Positions 8,412 to 13,858 of a stretch of 18,606 nucleotides of DNA are shown here, piece after piece. The notes below the pieces were generated by a model. That model was not told where the DNA came from. It saw nothing but the letters and a program-made list of their open reading frames with translations, and searched no databases. A program made the position numbers and the translations under genes. The stretch's first letter is position 1; each line of letters starts with the position of its first letter. Source of the DNA: CAZPDM01 sp964585305 (GTDB lineage Bacteria > Planctomycetota > Uabimicrobiia > Uabimicrobiales > JABWCH01); NCBI GenBank assembly GCA_964585305.1, contig CAZPDM010000086.1, forward strand, positions 1 through 18,606. The letters are read 5' to 3'.

Positions 8412-8867
8412 ATGATTACGGTATTAGATGAAAAATATAAGAATGATATTTTAAATTTAGCTAAACAAGTAGAACCATTGTTTGGAAAAATGGTTGGCAT
8501 TCCCGAATTTGAAACTGCATTAAGTTTATGCTTTGAAAAGAAAACTATATTTGGATTTCTTGATGATAATAAATGCAAAGGTGCTATAATTATTAACAGA
8601 GAGGAAAATGAAATTGCCTGGTTTGTTGTTGATATATCTTATAGAGGAAATGGCATTGGACAAAAATTGATCGAAGTTGCGATCAAATTTTTAGATAATA
8701 TGAAACCAATTAAAGTCCAAACATTTTCAAAAGATATTGAAGAAGGAAAATCTGCAAGGAAATTATACATAAAAAATGGATTTAGGGATGAAAAAGATGG
8801 AGGATTAAATCCCGCTGGAATATCAACAATAATAATGGAAAAGAAACCACAAGAAATGGGTAATTAG
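8412..8867 (+). CDS. GNAT-family N-acetyltransferase
   Basis: 151 residues. The acetyl-CoA pyrophosphate-binding motif A is clear: the strand WFVVDISYRG leads into RGNGIGQ (78-84, the R/Q-x-x-G-x-G/A signature) and the helix KLIEVAIKFL. Motif B follows with ARKLYIKNGF (115-124), where the tyrosine is typical. The acceptor substrate is not evident; small molecules, peptides or proteins are all possible. ATG 8412 is chosen because AGGAG (8402-8406) lies five bases upstream; ATG 8391 and a start overlapping the previous gene are in frame but poorly supported. It lies downstream of the OsmC-like gene. It does not look like PseH of the pseudaminic acid pathway, although that cannot be excluded by eye. 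Confidence 0.8.
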   Translation: MITVLDEKYKNDILNLAKQVEPLFGKMVGIPEFETALSLCFEKKTIFGFLDDNKCKGAIIINREENEIAWFVVDISYRGNGIGQKLIEVAIKFLDNMKPIKVQTFSKDIEEGKSARKLYIKNGFRDEKDGGLNPAGISTIIMEKKPQEMGN

Positions 8868-8873
8868 AAAAGT

Positions 8874-8891
8874 CTAGCTTTAATAAGCTAG
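8874..8891 (+). other. Hairpin after the acetyltransferase gene
   Basis: CTAGCTT (8874-8880) and AAGCTAG (8885-8891) form a perfect 7-bp stem with a 4-base loop, six bases after the stop codon. The nearest T-run (8916-8923) is about 25 bases further on and lies in its own A/T-only palindrome (8914-8933). A weak terminator or an mRNA 3'-end structure is possible; a canonical intrinsic terminator is not shown. Confidence 0.35.
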
Positions 8892-8968
8892 TGTAGTATG
8901 ATAATCTATAATAAATTTTTTTTATAAAAAATTCATTGCCAAAAAAAATAAAGATATAAAATTGATTT

Positions 8969-8974
8969 TATAAT
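8969..8974 (+). promoter_or_regulatory. Possible -10 box for the TrpF-like gene
   Basis: A perfect TATAAT lies 35 bases before the ATG at 9010, in a gene-free stretch after a hairpin. No convincing -35 box is found 16-18 bases upstream, and the region is so A/T-rich that chance matches are likely. Confidence 0.25.
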
Positions 8975-9009
8975 AACAATTACAACAAGTTTTCTTTTAA
9001 ACTAAAAAT

Positions 9010-9693
9010 ATGAAACCTTCAAATATTACACGTATAAAAATTTGCTGCATTAAAAGCCTTCGCGAAGCAAGAATAGCGATTGAAGCTGGAGCCTCGGCTA
9101 TTGGGCTTGTATCACCTATGCCTAGTGGCCCGGGAACAATCTTAGAACAAGAAATAGCAGCTATTGTAGAAAAAGTTCCCCCATCAATATCTACATTTCT
9201 TCTTACATGCAAAATCAAAGCAGAAGAAATTATTGAACAACACAAAATTTGTAAAACTAGTACAATTCAGTTATGCGATTATGTAGAAGACAGAGAGTAT
9301 TCTATACTTAAGAAATCTCTACCTGGAATAAAAATAGTACAAGTCGTCCATGTAGTTTCAGAATCTGATGTACAATTTGCTATATTGTGTTCCAAATTTG
9401 TCGATGCAGTACTGCTTGATTCTGGAAATCCTTGCCTAAAGATTAAAGAATTAGGCGGAACAGGAAGAACGCATAATTGGAAAATAAGTAAAGAAATCAG
9501 GGAAAGGTTAGAGATCCCCGTTTTTCTCGCAGGAGGCCTTTGTGCTGAAAATGTTGCAGAAGCAATATCTGAAGTAGGACCATATAGCTTAGATGTTTGC
9601 AGTGGAGTTCGGACAAAAGATTGTCTTGATGAAATTAAACTGCGAAAATTCCTAGAAACAGTAAATTTAGTTAACCAAGTTACATATAAGTAA
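9010..9693 (+). CDS. TrpF-like phosphoribosylanthranilate isomerase family protein (divergent)
   Basis: 227 residues, close to the usual TrpF length, with a (beta/alpha)8-barrel pattern. The position of the catalytic cysteine is Cys12 in KICCIKS, where classical TrpF has KICG. The catalytic acid position is Asp137 in AVLLDSG. Phosphate-binding regions are GGTGRTHNW (149-157), FLAGGL (172-177) and CSGVR (197-201). In tryptophan synthesis TrpF isomerises phosphoribosylanthranilate to CdRP. Here the segment PMPSGPGTI replaces the usual 'SPR.i' loop after the first helix, and SLDVCSGVR replaces 'gvDvsSGvE'. It therefore belongs to a separate branch whose substrate may differ. No other trp gene is nearby. 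No clear ribosome binding site precedes the ATG. A lipoprotein gene follows after 25 bases. Confidence 0.75.
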   Translation: MKPSNITRIKICCIKSLREARIAIEAGASAIGLVSPMPSGPGTILEQEIAAIVEKVPPSISTFLLTCKIKAEEIIEQHKICKTSTIQLCDYVEDREYSILKKSLPGIKIVQVVHVVSESDVQFAILCSKFVDAVLLDSGNPCLKIKELGGTGRTHNWKISKEIRERLEIPVFLAGGLCAENVAEAISEVGPYSLDVCSGVRTKDCLDEIKLRKFLETVNLVNQVTYK

Positions 9694-9718
9694 GAATCGC
9701 TTATTAGGAGCAAAAAAA

Positions 9719-10093
9719 ATGAAAAATAATATTTTCTATTTTTTATTGGTAGCAAGTTTGTTATCTTTTGGCCTATTAGGATGTAGTAGTGAACCACTAG
9801 TAAAAGAACGGCTAGCTAATTTTACAGTTGCTTCTACCCGTAATGTTGAATTTTCAAAACTGAATGATCTTTCAAAAAATCTTAAGGCAAGAGGTGTAGA
9901 GGCAATGATTTGGTGGCAGGATAAAGTCCCAGAACGAGAATCAATCCAACATGTAATAGAAGATGCGACAAATAAAGCTGGTGGAGATTTTATGGTTAAT
10001 TGTGTTTTATATTACGTTTCCCAAGGAGAGAAAAAAGGATTCATGGTACAAGGGGATGTTATTGAAATGTTGGGAGATCCCTATGAAAAATAA
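9719..10093 (+). CDS. Small lipoprotein of unknown function
   Basis: 124 residues. A lipoprotein signal peptide ends in the lipobox LLGC, with Cys22 as the predicted lipidation site followed by SSEP. AGGAG (9706-9710) lies eight bases before the ATG. The mature part has VASTRNVEF near its start, a central ERESIQHVIEDATNKAGGDF segment and a final GFMVQGDVIEM strand. The 'AsTrNv ... iedA...A.g.D.lvN.v ... v.Gdvi' pattern suggests a small conserved lipoprotein domain of unknown role. Its 3' end overlaps the next lipoprotein gene by 11 bases, so the two are probably translationally coupled and may act together at the membrane. Confidence 0.75.
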   Translation: MKNNIFYFLLVASLLSFGLLGCSSEPLVKERLANFTVASTRNVEFSKLNDLSKNLKARGVEAMIWWQDKVPERESIQHVIEDATNKAGGDFMVNCVLYYVSQGEKKGFMVQGDVIEMLGDPYEK

Positions 10094-10364
10094 TTTATGG
10101 ATATTAAGCATATTGTTTTGTATTTTTGTTGGTTGCTCTAGTGAATATCATATATTAAATATAGAAACAACTCCATCTGGAGCAAATATTTTATTTGATG
10201 GAAAAAGTCAAAGCGATACCCCTTGTGTAATAAAAATACCCTACGATGGGCAATCTCACTATATTTTTATCACTAAAAATGGCTATGAAAAAGTTAGAAA
10301 AATTTTGCAAGATAATATGTATCCCTCAGATTTTAATATTGTTCTTACTCCAAATTCGAAATAA
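10083..10364 (+). CDS. PEGA-domain lipoprotein
   Basis: 93 residues. A short signal peptide (MKNNLWILSILFCIFVGC) ends in a lipobox-like FVGC with Cys18; Phe at -3 is less common than Leu. The rest is one PEGA-like domain: ILNIETTPSGANILFDGK, then DTPCVIKIPYDGQ and ITKNGYEKVRKIL, matching the 'v.S.P.gA.v.idG...G.tP..i.l..g.h.i.....gY' pattern. PEGA domains occur in surface and S-layer-associated proteins, and their binding partners are mostly unknown. The ATG lies inside the 3' end of the previous gene (11-base overlap) with GGGAG (10072-10076) six bases before it. Longer in-frame upstream starts would destroy the signal peptide and were not used. Confidence 0.8.
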   Translation: MKNNLWILSILFCIFVGCSSEYHILNIETTPSGANILFDGKSQSDTPCVIKIPYDGQSHYIFITKNGYEKVRKILQDNMYPSDFNIVLTPNSK

Positions 10365-10406
10365 TTTTTTTCCTAAATCTGACTTTTTTAAGAAAGGAAG
10401 GAATTA

Positions 10407-10685
10407 ATGGATGTAAAAGAAGCTGTAAAAATAGCTATCAAATATATAAGCGAAATTTTTGAAGGTGAAAATATTTCTAATGTCTGCCTTGAAGAAGTAA
10501 ATTATAATGAGCAAGAAAAAATTTGGGAAATAACTATTGGCTTCTCAAGGATATGGAAATACCCAGAAGGGATCATGGAAAATTTTCAAATACCATCAAC
10601 GAAACGACAATATAAAATAGTAAGTATAGATGAAAATAAAAAAGCGGTCAAATCTGTAAAAATCCGCGAGGTTATGAATGTATAG
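10407..10685 (+). CDS. Small PepSY/cystatin-like protein, putative antitoxin partner of the PIN gene
   Basis: 92 residues, no signal peptide. An N-terminal helix (VKEAVKIAIKYISEIFEG) is followed by predicted beta strands: VCLEEVNYNE, WEITIGFSRIW, RQYKIVSID and KAVKSVKIREV. One helix plus an antiparallel sheet is a PepSY/cystatin-like arrangement. The downstream PIN-domain gene starts within its last codons (8-base overlap), so the two are translationally coupled, as in many toxin-antitoxin pairs. It lacks the ribbon-helix-helix, AbrB or HTH DNA-binding motif of classical VapB antitoxins, so autoregulation by DNA binding is not evident. AGGAAGGA (10395-10402) precedes the ATG. The antitoxin role is an inference from position. 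Confidence 0.65.
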   Translation: MDVKEAVKIAIKYISEIFEGENISNVCLEEVNYNEQEKIWEITIGFSRIWKYPEGIMENFQIPSTKRQYKIVSIDENKKAVKSVKIREVMNV

Positions 10686-11139
10686 TGTTCTTATAGACTC
10701 AAATTTATTAGTACTGTTGATTGTAGGAGCAACAGAGAAAAAATATATAGCACAGCATAAAAGAACAAAAGGCTTTTCAGAAGAAGATTATGATATTTTG
10801 GTTGAATACCTTAGGCCTTTTCAATCTATTTGGATAACTTCTTATTGTCTAAGTGAAGTGTCAAATTTACTTAGACAAACATACGATAAACTTGCTTTAG
10901 AATTGATGTCTGTCTTAAAAGAAAAAATTTCTACTTTTAACGAAGCACATATTCCTAAATCTCAAATCATTGAAAACAATATAATGTTAAGACTTGGCGT
11001 GGCAGATACTAGTTTTATTGAAAAAGCAAAAAAAGTAAGCTGTTCTTTAACAATTGATCTTGATCTTTGTTGTGAACTGCAAAGACTTAATCTAAATGTT
11101 AAGAACTTTAATCATATTCGAGTAAAAAATTGGAGCTAG
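10678..11139 (+). CDS. PIN-domain protein, putative toxin ribonuclease
   Basis: 153 residues. The four acidic positions of the PIN nuclease fold can be placed: Asp7 in LIDSNLLVLL, Glu60 in CLSEVSNLL, Asp110 in LGVADTSFI and Asp127/Asp129 in TIDLDL. PIN proteins are Mg2+-dependent ribonucleases; many are VapC-type toxins cleaving tRNA or rRNA, others act in RNA processing. All active-site positions appear intact, so the gene looks functional. The C-terminus (NVKNFNHIR) matches the usual last strand and helix. The ATG at 10678 overlaps the upstream small gene by eight bases, with GCGAGG (10666-10671) as ribosome binding site. A strong terminator at 11200-11239 ends the unit. Confidence 0.75.
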   Translation: MYSVLIDSNLLVLLIVGATEKKYIAQHKRTKGFSEEDYDILVEYLRPFQSIWITSYCLSEVSNLLRQTYDKLALELMSVLKEKISTFNEAHIPKSQIIENNIMLRLGVADTSFIEKAKKVSCSLTIDLDLCCELQRLNLNVKNFNHIRVKNWS

Positions 11140-11168
11140 GAATATTTTCTGTTAGTTTAGTGGTAAAA

Positions 11169-11188
11169 ACATATAGATACATATAGAT
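11169..11188 (+). repeat. Tandem 10-bp direct repeat
   Basis: ACATATAGAT occurs twice in immediate tandem between the PIN gene stop and the terminator. It is a short perfect duplication with no assignable function, perhaps a slippage product. Confidence 0.6.
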
Positions 11189-11199
11189 GAAAATTATCT

Positions 11200-11239
11200 A
11201 AAAAATCACACTAGAAAATTAGCAAGTGTGATTTTTTTT
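11200..11239 (+). terminator. Rho-independent terminator after the PIN gene
   Basis: AAAAAATCACACT (11200-11212) and AGTGTGATTTTTT (11225-11237) form a perfect 13-bp stem with a 12-base loop, running into a tract of eight Ts (11232-11239). It lies about 60 bases after the PIN stop codon and before the promoter of the next gene, so it separates the two transcription units. The A-run on the left would also give a T-run on the other strand, but no leftward gene needs it here. Confidence 0.85.
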
Positions 11240-11291
11240 GTTTTAAAACCAAAGACTTTAAGTCATAAACTTGTTAAACTTCTCTTATCTA

Positions 11292-11320
11292 TTGATAATT
11301 TTTCAAATTTTTGTTATGAT
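11292..11320 (+). promoter_or_regulatory. Strong sigma70-type promoter of the pseI gene
   Basis: TTGATA (11292-11297) and TATGAT (11315-11320) are separated by exactly 17 bases. Each box matches the consensus at five of six positions, and TG at 11312-11313 adds an extended -10 element. Transcription would start near 11327, leaving a leader of about 29 bases before the ATG at 11356. It directly follows the terminator of the previous unit. Confidence 0.7.
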
Positions 11321-11355
11321 TTTGTTTTTAATTTATTTTTAAAAAAGGAAATCTT

Positions 11356-12396
11356 ATGATTATTGGAAAACATATTATTGATGAAAAAAGTAAGGCTTTT
11401 ATTATTGCAGAGCTTTCAGCAAATCATCAGCAAAATCTTGATATAGCCGTAGCAACATTACGAGCAATGAAAGAATCTGGTGCTGACGCGGTAAAATTGC
11501 AAACTTATACTCCTGATACAATAACACTAAATTGTGATAATAAATATTTTCAAATTAAACAGGGAACAATATGGGATGGCGAAACTTTTTATCATTTATA
11601 TCAAAGTGCTTATACGCCCTGGGAATGGCATGAAAAATTGCGAAATGTAGCTCATGAACTTGGCCTAGTATTTTTTTCCACACCTTTTGATCCTACTGCG
11701 CTTGATTTATTAGAAAGCCTTAATGTTCCAGCATATAAAGTTGCTTCCTTTGAAATTACAGATATTCCTTTAATTGAAGCAATTGCATCTAAGAGAAAGC
11801 CTATAATTATATCAACGGGAATTGCTACTTTAAATGATATAGAATTAGCTGTACAAACTTGCCGCAAAGTAGGAAATAATCAAATTGCATTGCTTAAATG
11901 TACCTCTTCATATCCCGCGCCTTTAGAAGAAGCTAACTTAAAGACTATTCCCAATCTTAAAGAAACTTTTGATGTTGTGGTCGGTTTATCAGATCATACA
12001 TTAGGATCTACTGTACCTATTGCTGCAATTGCTTTAGGCGCGAAAATTATCGAGAAACATTTTATTTTGGATAAAAAATTAGGTGGTCCGGATTCTGAAT
12101 TTTCTTTAGAGCCTCAAGAATTTAAAGATATGGTACAACATATTCGAATGGCAGAAGTTGCCTTGGGAAAAGTTAGCTATGATTTATCTCCAAAAATTCA
12201 AAAATCTAAGGAATTTTCTCGCTCTCTCTTTGTTATAAAGGATATGGAAGAGGGAGATATTTTTTCTGACGAAAACATTCGTTCTATTCGCCCAGGTTTC
12301 GGCCTTCATCCTAAATATTTAGCAGAAATATTAGGGAAAAAAGCTAGATATTCTATTTCTCGTGGAACTCCTTTATCATGGGAAATGATAACATAA
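11356..12396 (+). CDS. pseI: Pseudaminic acid synthase (NeuB family)
   Basis: 346 residues, full length for the family. An N-terminal TIM-barrel synthase domain carries IAELSANH (17-24), VKLQTYTPDTI, IWDGETFYHLY and TPWEWHEKL (from about 72), STPFD, KVASFE (128-133), GLSDHT (210-215), EKHFILD (233-239) and GGPDSEFSLEP (243-253). A C-terminal SAF/antifreeze-like domain spans about 285-346. The family condenses phosphoenolpyruvate with a hexosamine-type sugar to form nine-carbon nonulosonic acids. The TPWEW segment and GGPDS.FSLEP favour PseI (6-deoxy-AltdiNAc substrate, pseudaminic acid product) over sialic or legionaminic acid synthases. AAGGAA (11345-11350) precedes the ATG by five bases. 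Its own promoter and terminator make it a single-gene unit; no PseB, C, G, H or F gene lies in this window. The product would decorate surface glycans or proteins. Confidence 0.88.
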   Translation: MIIGKHIIDEKSKAFIIAELSANHQQNLDIAVATLRAMKESGADAVKLQTYTPDTITLNCDNKYFQIKQGTIWDGETFYHLYQSAYTPWEWHEKLRNVAHELGLVFFSTPFDPTALDLLESLNVPAYKVASFEITDIPLIEAIASKRKPIIISTGIATLNDIELAVQTCRKVGNNQIALLKCTSSYPAPLEEANLKTIPNLKETFDVVVGLSDHTLGSTVPIAAIALGAKIIEKHFILDKKLGGPDSEFSLEPQEFKDMVQHIRMAEVALGKVSYDLSPKIQKSKEFSRSLFVIKDMEEGDIFSDENIRSIRPGFGLHPKYLAEILGKKARYSISRGTPLSWEMIT

Positions 12397-12414
12397 TGAA
12401 ATTTTTGCAATAAA

Positions 12415-12442
12415 AAAAAGCATGTCATTTGACATGCTTTTT
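12415..12442. terminator. Bidirectional rho-independent terminator between convergent genes
   Basis: AAAAAGCATGTC (12415-12426) and GACATGCTTTTT (12431-12442) form a perfect 12-bp stem with a 4-base loop. A run of five Ts ends it on the plus strand, and a run of eight As (12412-12419) supplies a T-tract for the minus strand. It lies between the stop of the pseI gene at 12396 and the end of the leftward coiled-coil gene at 12477, so it can terminate both. Confidence 0.9.
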
Positions 12443-12476
12443 GCTTATAAACAGAGATAGTTTTTAAATATTTCTA

Positions 12477-13812
12477 TTATTCCCATTCTTCAAAATATTC
12501 CTCATATTCTTTTATTTGTTCTTCGAGTTGGTGGATTTTTTCAAGAAGTTGTTCTTTTTCTTTTTCTAAGTTTTGGAGTTTCTTTTCGTATTTTTTTTGT
12601 ATGTTTTGTTCGATTCTTTTTTCTACTTCTTTTCTAGGCTGATATTTAAAATTTTTTTGTTTGAGTTCAGTTAATTCTTTTTGTAATTTTTCATTAAGTT
12701 TTTGTAATTCTTTTATTTCTATTTTATGAGTTTCGTCCAGGCTTTTCATTTCTTTTGCCATCAGATCTTGAAAGCTCGTAAAATATTTTATTTGTAGTTC
12801 TTCTGATGCTTTATTTATTTCTTCTTGAAGTTTTTGAGCGTATTCTTGTTCAAGGCTATGTTTTTCTTCTTGAAGCTGCATCTCATATTTTTGTAACCAT
12901 TCTTGTTCTGCTTTATTCATTTCTTGATGGAGTAGTTCTTGGTATTTTTCTTGGTATTTTTCTTCGAGTTTATTGATTTCTTCTTGTAAAAGTTCTTCTT
13001 TTTGTTTGGTGATTTCTTGGAATAGCTCTTCTTTTTCTTTAGCGATTTCTTCTTGATATATTATTTGTGAATAGTTACGCATAAGATCAGATAATGCTAA
13101 TTTGGCTTCAACAATAATTTTTTCAGCATTTTTTTCAAGTTCAGTTGTTTGAACGCCTGCGAGTAAAACAGGATTTTCTTTATCTTGAAGTTCAGGAAGA
13201 ATTTTTAGGATCAAATCTTGTAAATTTTTCTTTGCCACAATTTCTGCTGCTCTTCTTGCCATTAAACGTGCTTGACCAATACTGTGAGTAGGATTTATTC
13301 TTCCTTCACCAATTGCATTAAGAGTAGGAGTGATAAATTCTGGAAATAATGGTTCTGGTGTTGTGATTGGTTCTGGTGTTGTGATTGGTTCTGGTGTTGT
13401 GATTGGTTCTGGTGTTGTGGTTGGCTCTGGTGTTGTGATTGGTTCTGGTGTTGTGGTTGGCTCTGGTGTTGTGATTGGCTCTGGTGTTGTGGTTGGCTCT
13501 GGTGTTGTGGCTGGCTCTGGTGTTGTGGTTGGCTCTGGTGTTGTGGTTGGTTCTGGTGTTGTGGCTGGCTCTGGTGTTGTGGCTGGCTCTGGTGTTGTGG
13601 TTGGCTCTGGTGTTGTGGTTNNNNNNNNNNNNNNNNNNNNNNNNNNNNNNNNNNNNNNNNNNNNNNNNNNNNNNNNNNNNNNNNNNNNNNNNNNNNNNNN
13701 NNNNNNNNNNNNNNNNNNNNGGTTCTGGTGTGGCAATAGGAGTTTCTTGTGCGATGGTAAAAGAAATTGAAAATGCTATGCATAGCATCAAAAAAAAGAC
13801 TTTCATTTGCAT
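12477..13812 (-). CDS. Secreted protein: (TTTPEP)n stalk, LPP20-like domain, long coiled coil (contains assembly gap)
   Basis: The start ATG at 13812 has AAAGGAA upstream and gives a signal peptide (MQMKVFFLMLCIAFSISFTIAQ) followed by ETPIATPEP. A proline-threonine stalk of the hexamer T/A/I-T-T-P-E-P follows (15 full copies visible). Next comes a domain with AIGEGRINP and QARLMARRAAEIVAKKNLQ, ending near AKLALSDLMRNY; it resembles the LPP20 family core ('qArl.A.rAA..dA.rnL'). About 230 residues of Glu/Lys/Gln-rich coiled coil finish the protein, which ends in EEYEEYFEEWE. The 100-base gap of Ns puts signal peptide and stalk in different frames. Closing it directly gives 1236 bases, exactly 411 codons plus stop, so the break is an artefact. 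No lipobox is seen. It is the last gene of the leftward operon, 46 bases after the propeller gene. The stalk plus coiled coil suggests a fibrous exported protein; function is unknown. Confidence 0.75.
13351..13738 (-). repeat. 18-bp tandem repeat encoding T/A/I-T-T-P-E-P
   Basis: On the plus strand the unit is GGTTCTGGTGTTGTGATT with small variants. Exactly 15 units fill 13351-13620, then comes the gap, then one diverged unit at 13721-13738. Every unit codes for a hexapeptide ending TTPEP; only its first residue changes (Thr, Ala or Ile). The units nearest the stalk's C-terminal end are mostly Ile, those nearer the gap mostly Thr or Ala. This is a protein-coding minisatellite likely to vary in copy number. 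Confidence 0.95.
13621..13720. other. Assembly gap (100 Ns) inside the tandem repeat
   Basis: A run of exactly 100 Ns, a usual placeholder length for gaps of unknown size. Removing it joins CCAGAACC to AACCACAACA on the minus strand, which is one perfect 18-bp repeat unit in frame. The real missing length is therefore probably zero or a multiple of 18. Confidence 0.97.
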
Positions 13813-13858
13813 ATTAGATTCCTTTATTTTTGAACGACGAGAATGTTAGTTGACTGTT

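Noticed and set aside
8874..8923. Classical terminator after the acetyltransferase gene
   Set aside because: The T-run begins about 25 bases after the stem instead of directly behind it; kept only as a hairpin.
9279..9797. 172-codon minus-strand frame opposite the TrpF-like gene
   Set aside because: It is antisense to a clear family member, has low-complexity Ser/Thr content and no domain of its own.
9963..10082. Longer start for the PEGA lipoprotein
   Set aside because: The extra 40 residues overlap the upstream lipoprotein gene and would put the signal peptide in the middle of the protein.
11151..11225. Possible tRNA gene starting near a D-arm-like sequence
   Set aside because: There is no 7-bp acceptor stem, no proper anticodon arm with T33 and no GGTTCRA T-arm; only the A-box pattern fits.
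11356..12396. Sialic acid (NeuB) or legionaminic acid (LegI) synthase
   Set aside because: GGPDSEFSLEP and the TPWEW segment fit PseI better; sialic acid synthases typically have a PGPDH-type motif at this position.
13351..13738. CRISPR array
   Set aside because: Units are 18 bp and directly abutting with no unique spacers, and they lie inside a coding frame.
13330..13770. Plus-strand frames of VVIGSGV or LALVLW repeats
   Set aside because: They are antisense readings of the 18-bp repeat, which lacks stops in several frames. The minus strand has a signal peptide, ribosome binding site and coiled-coil body.
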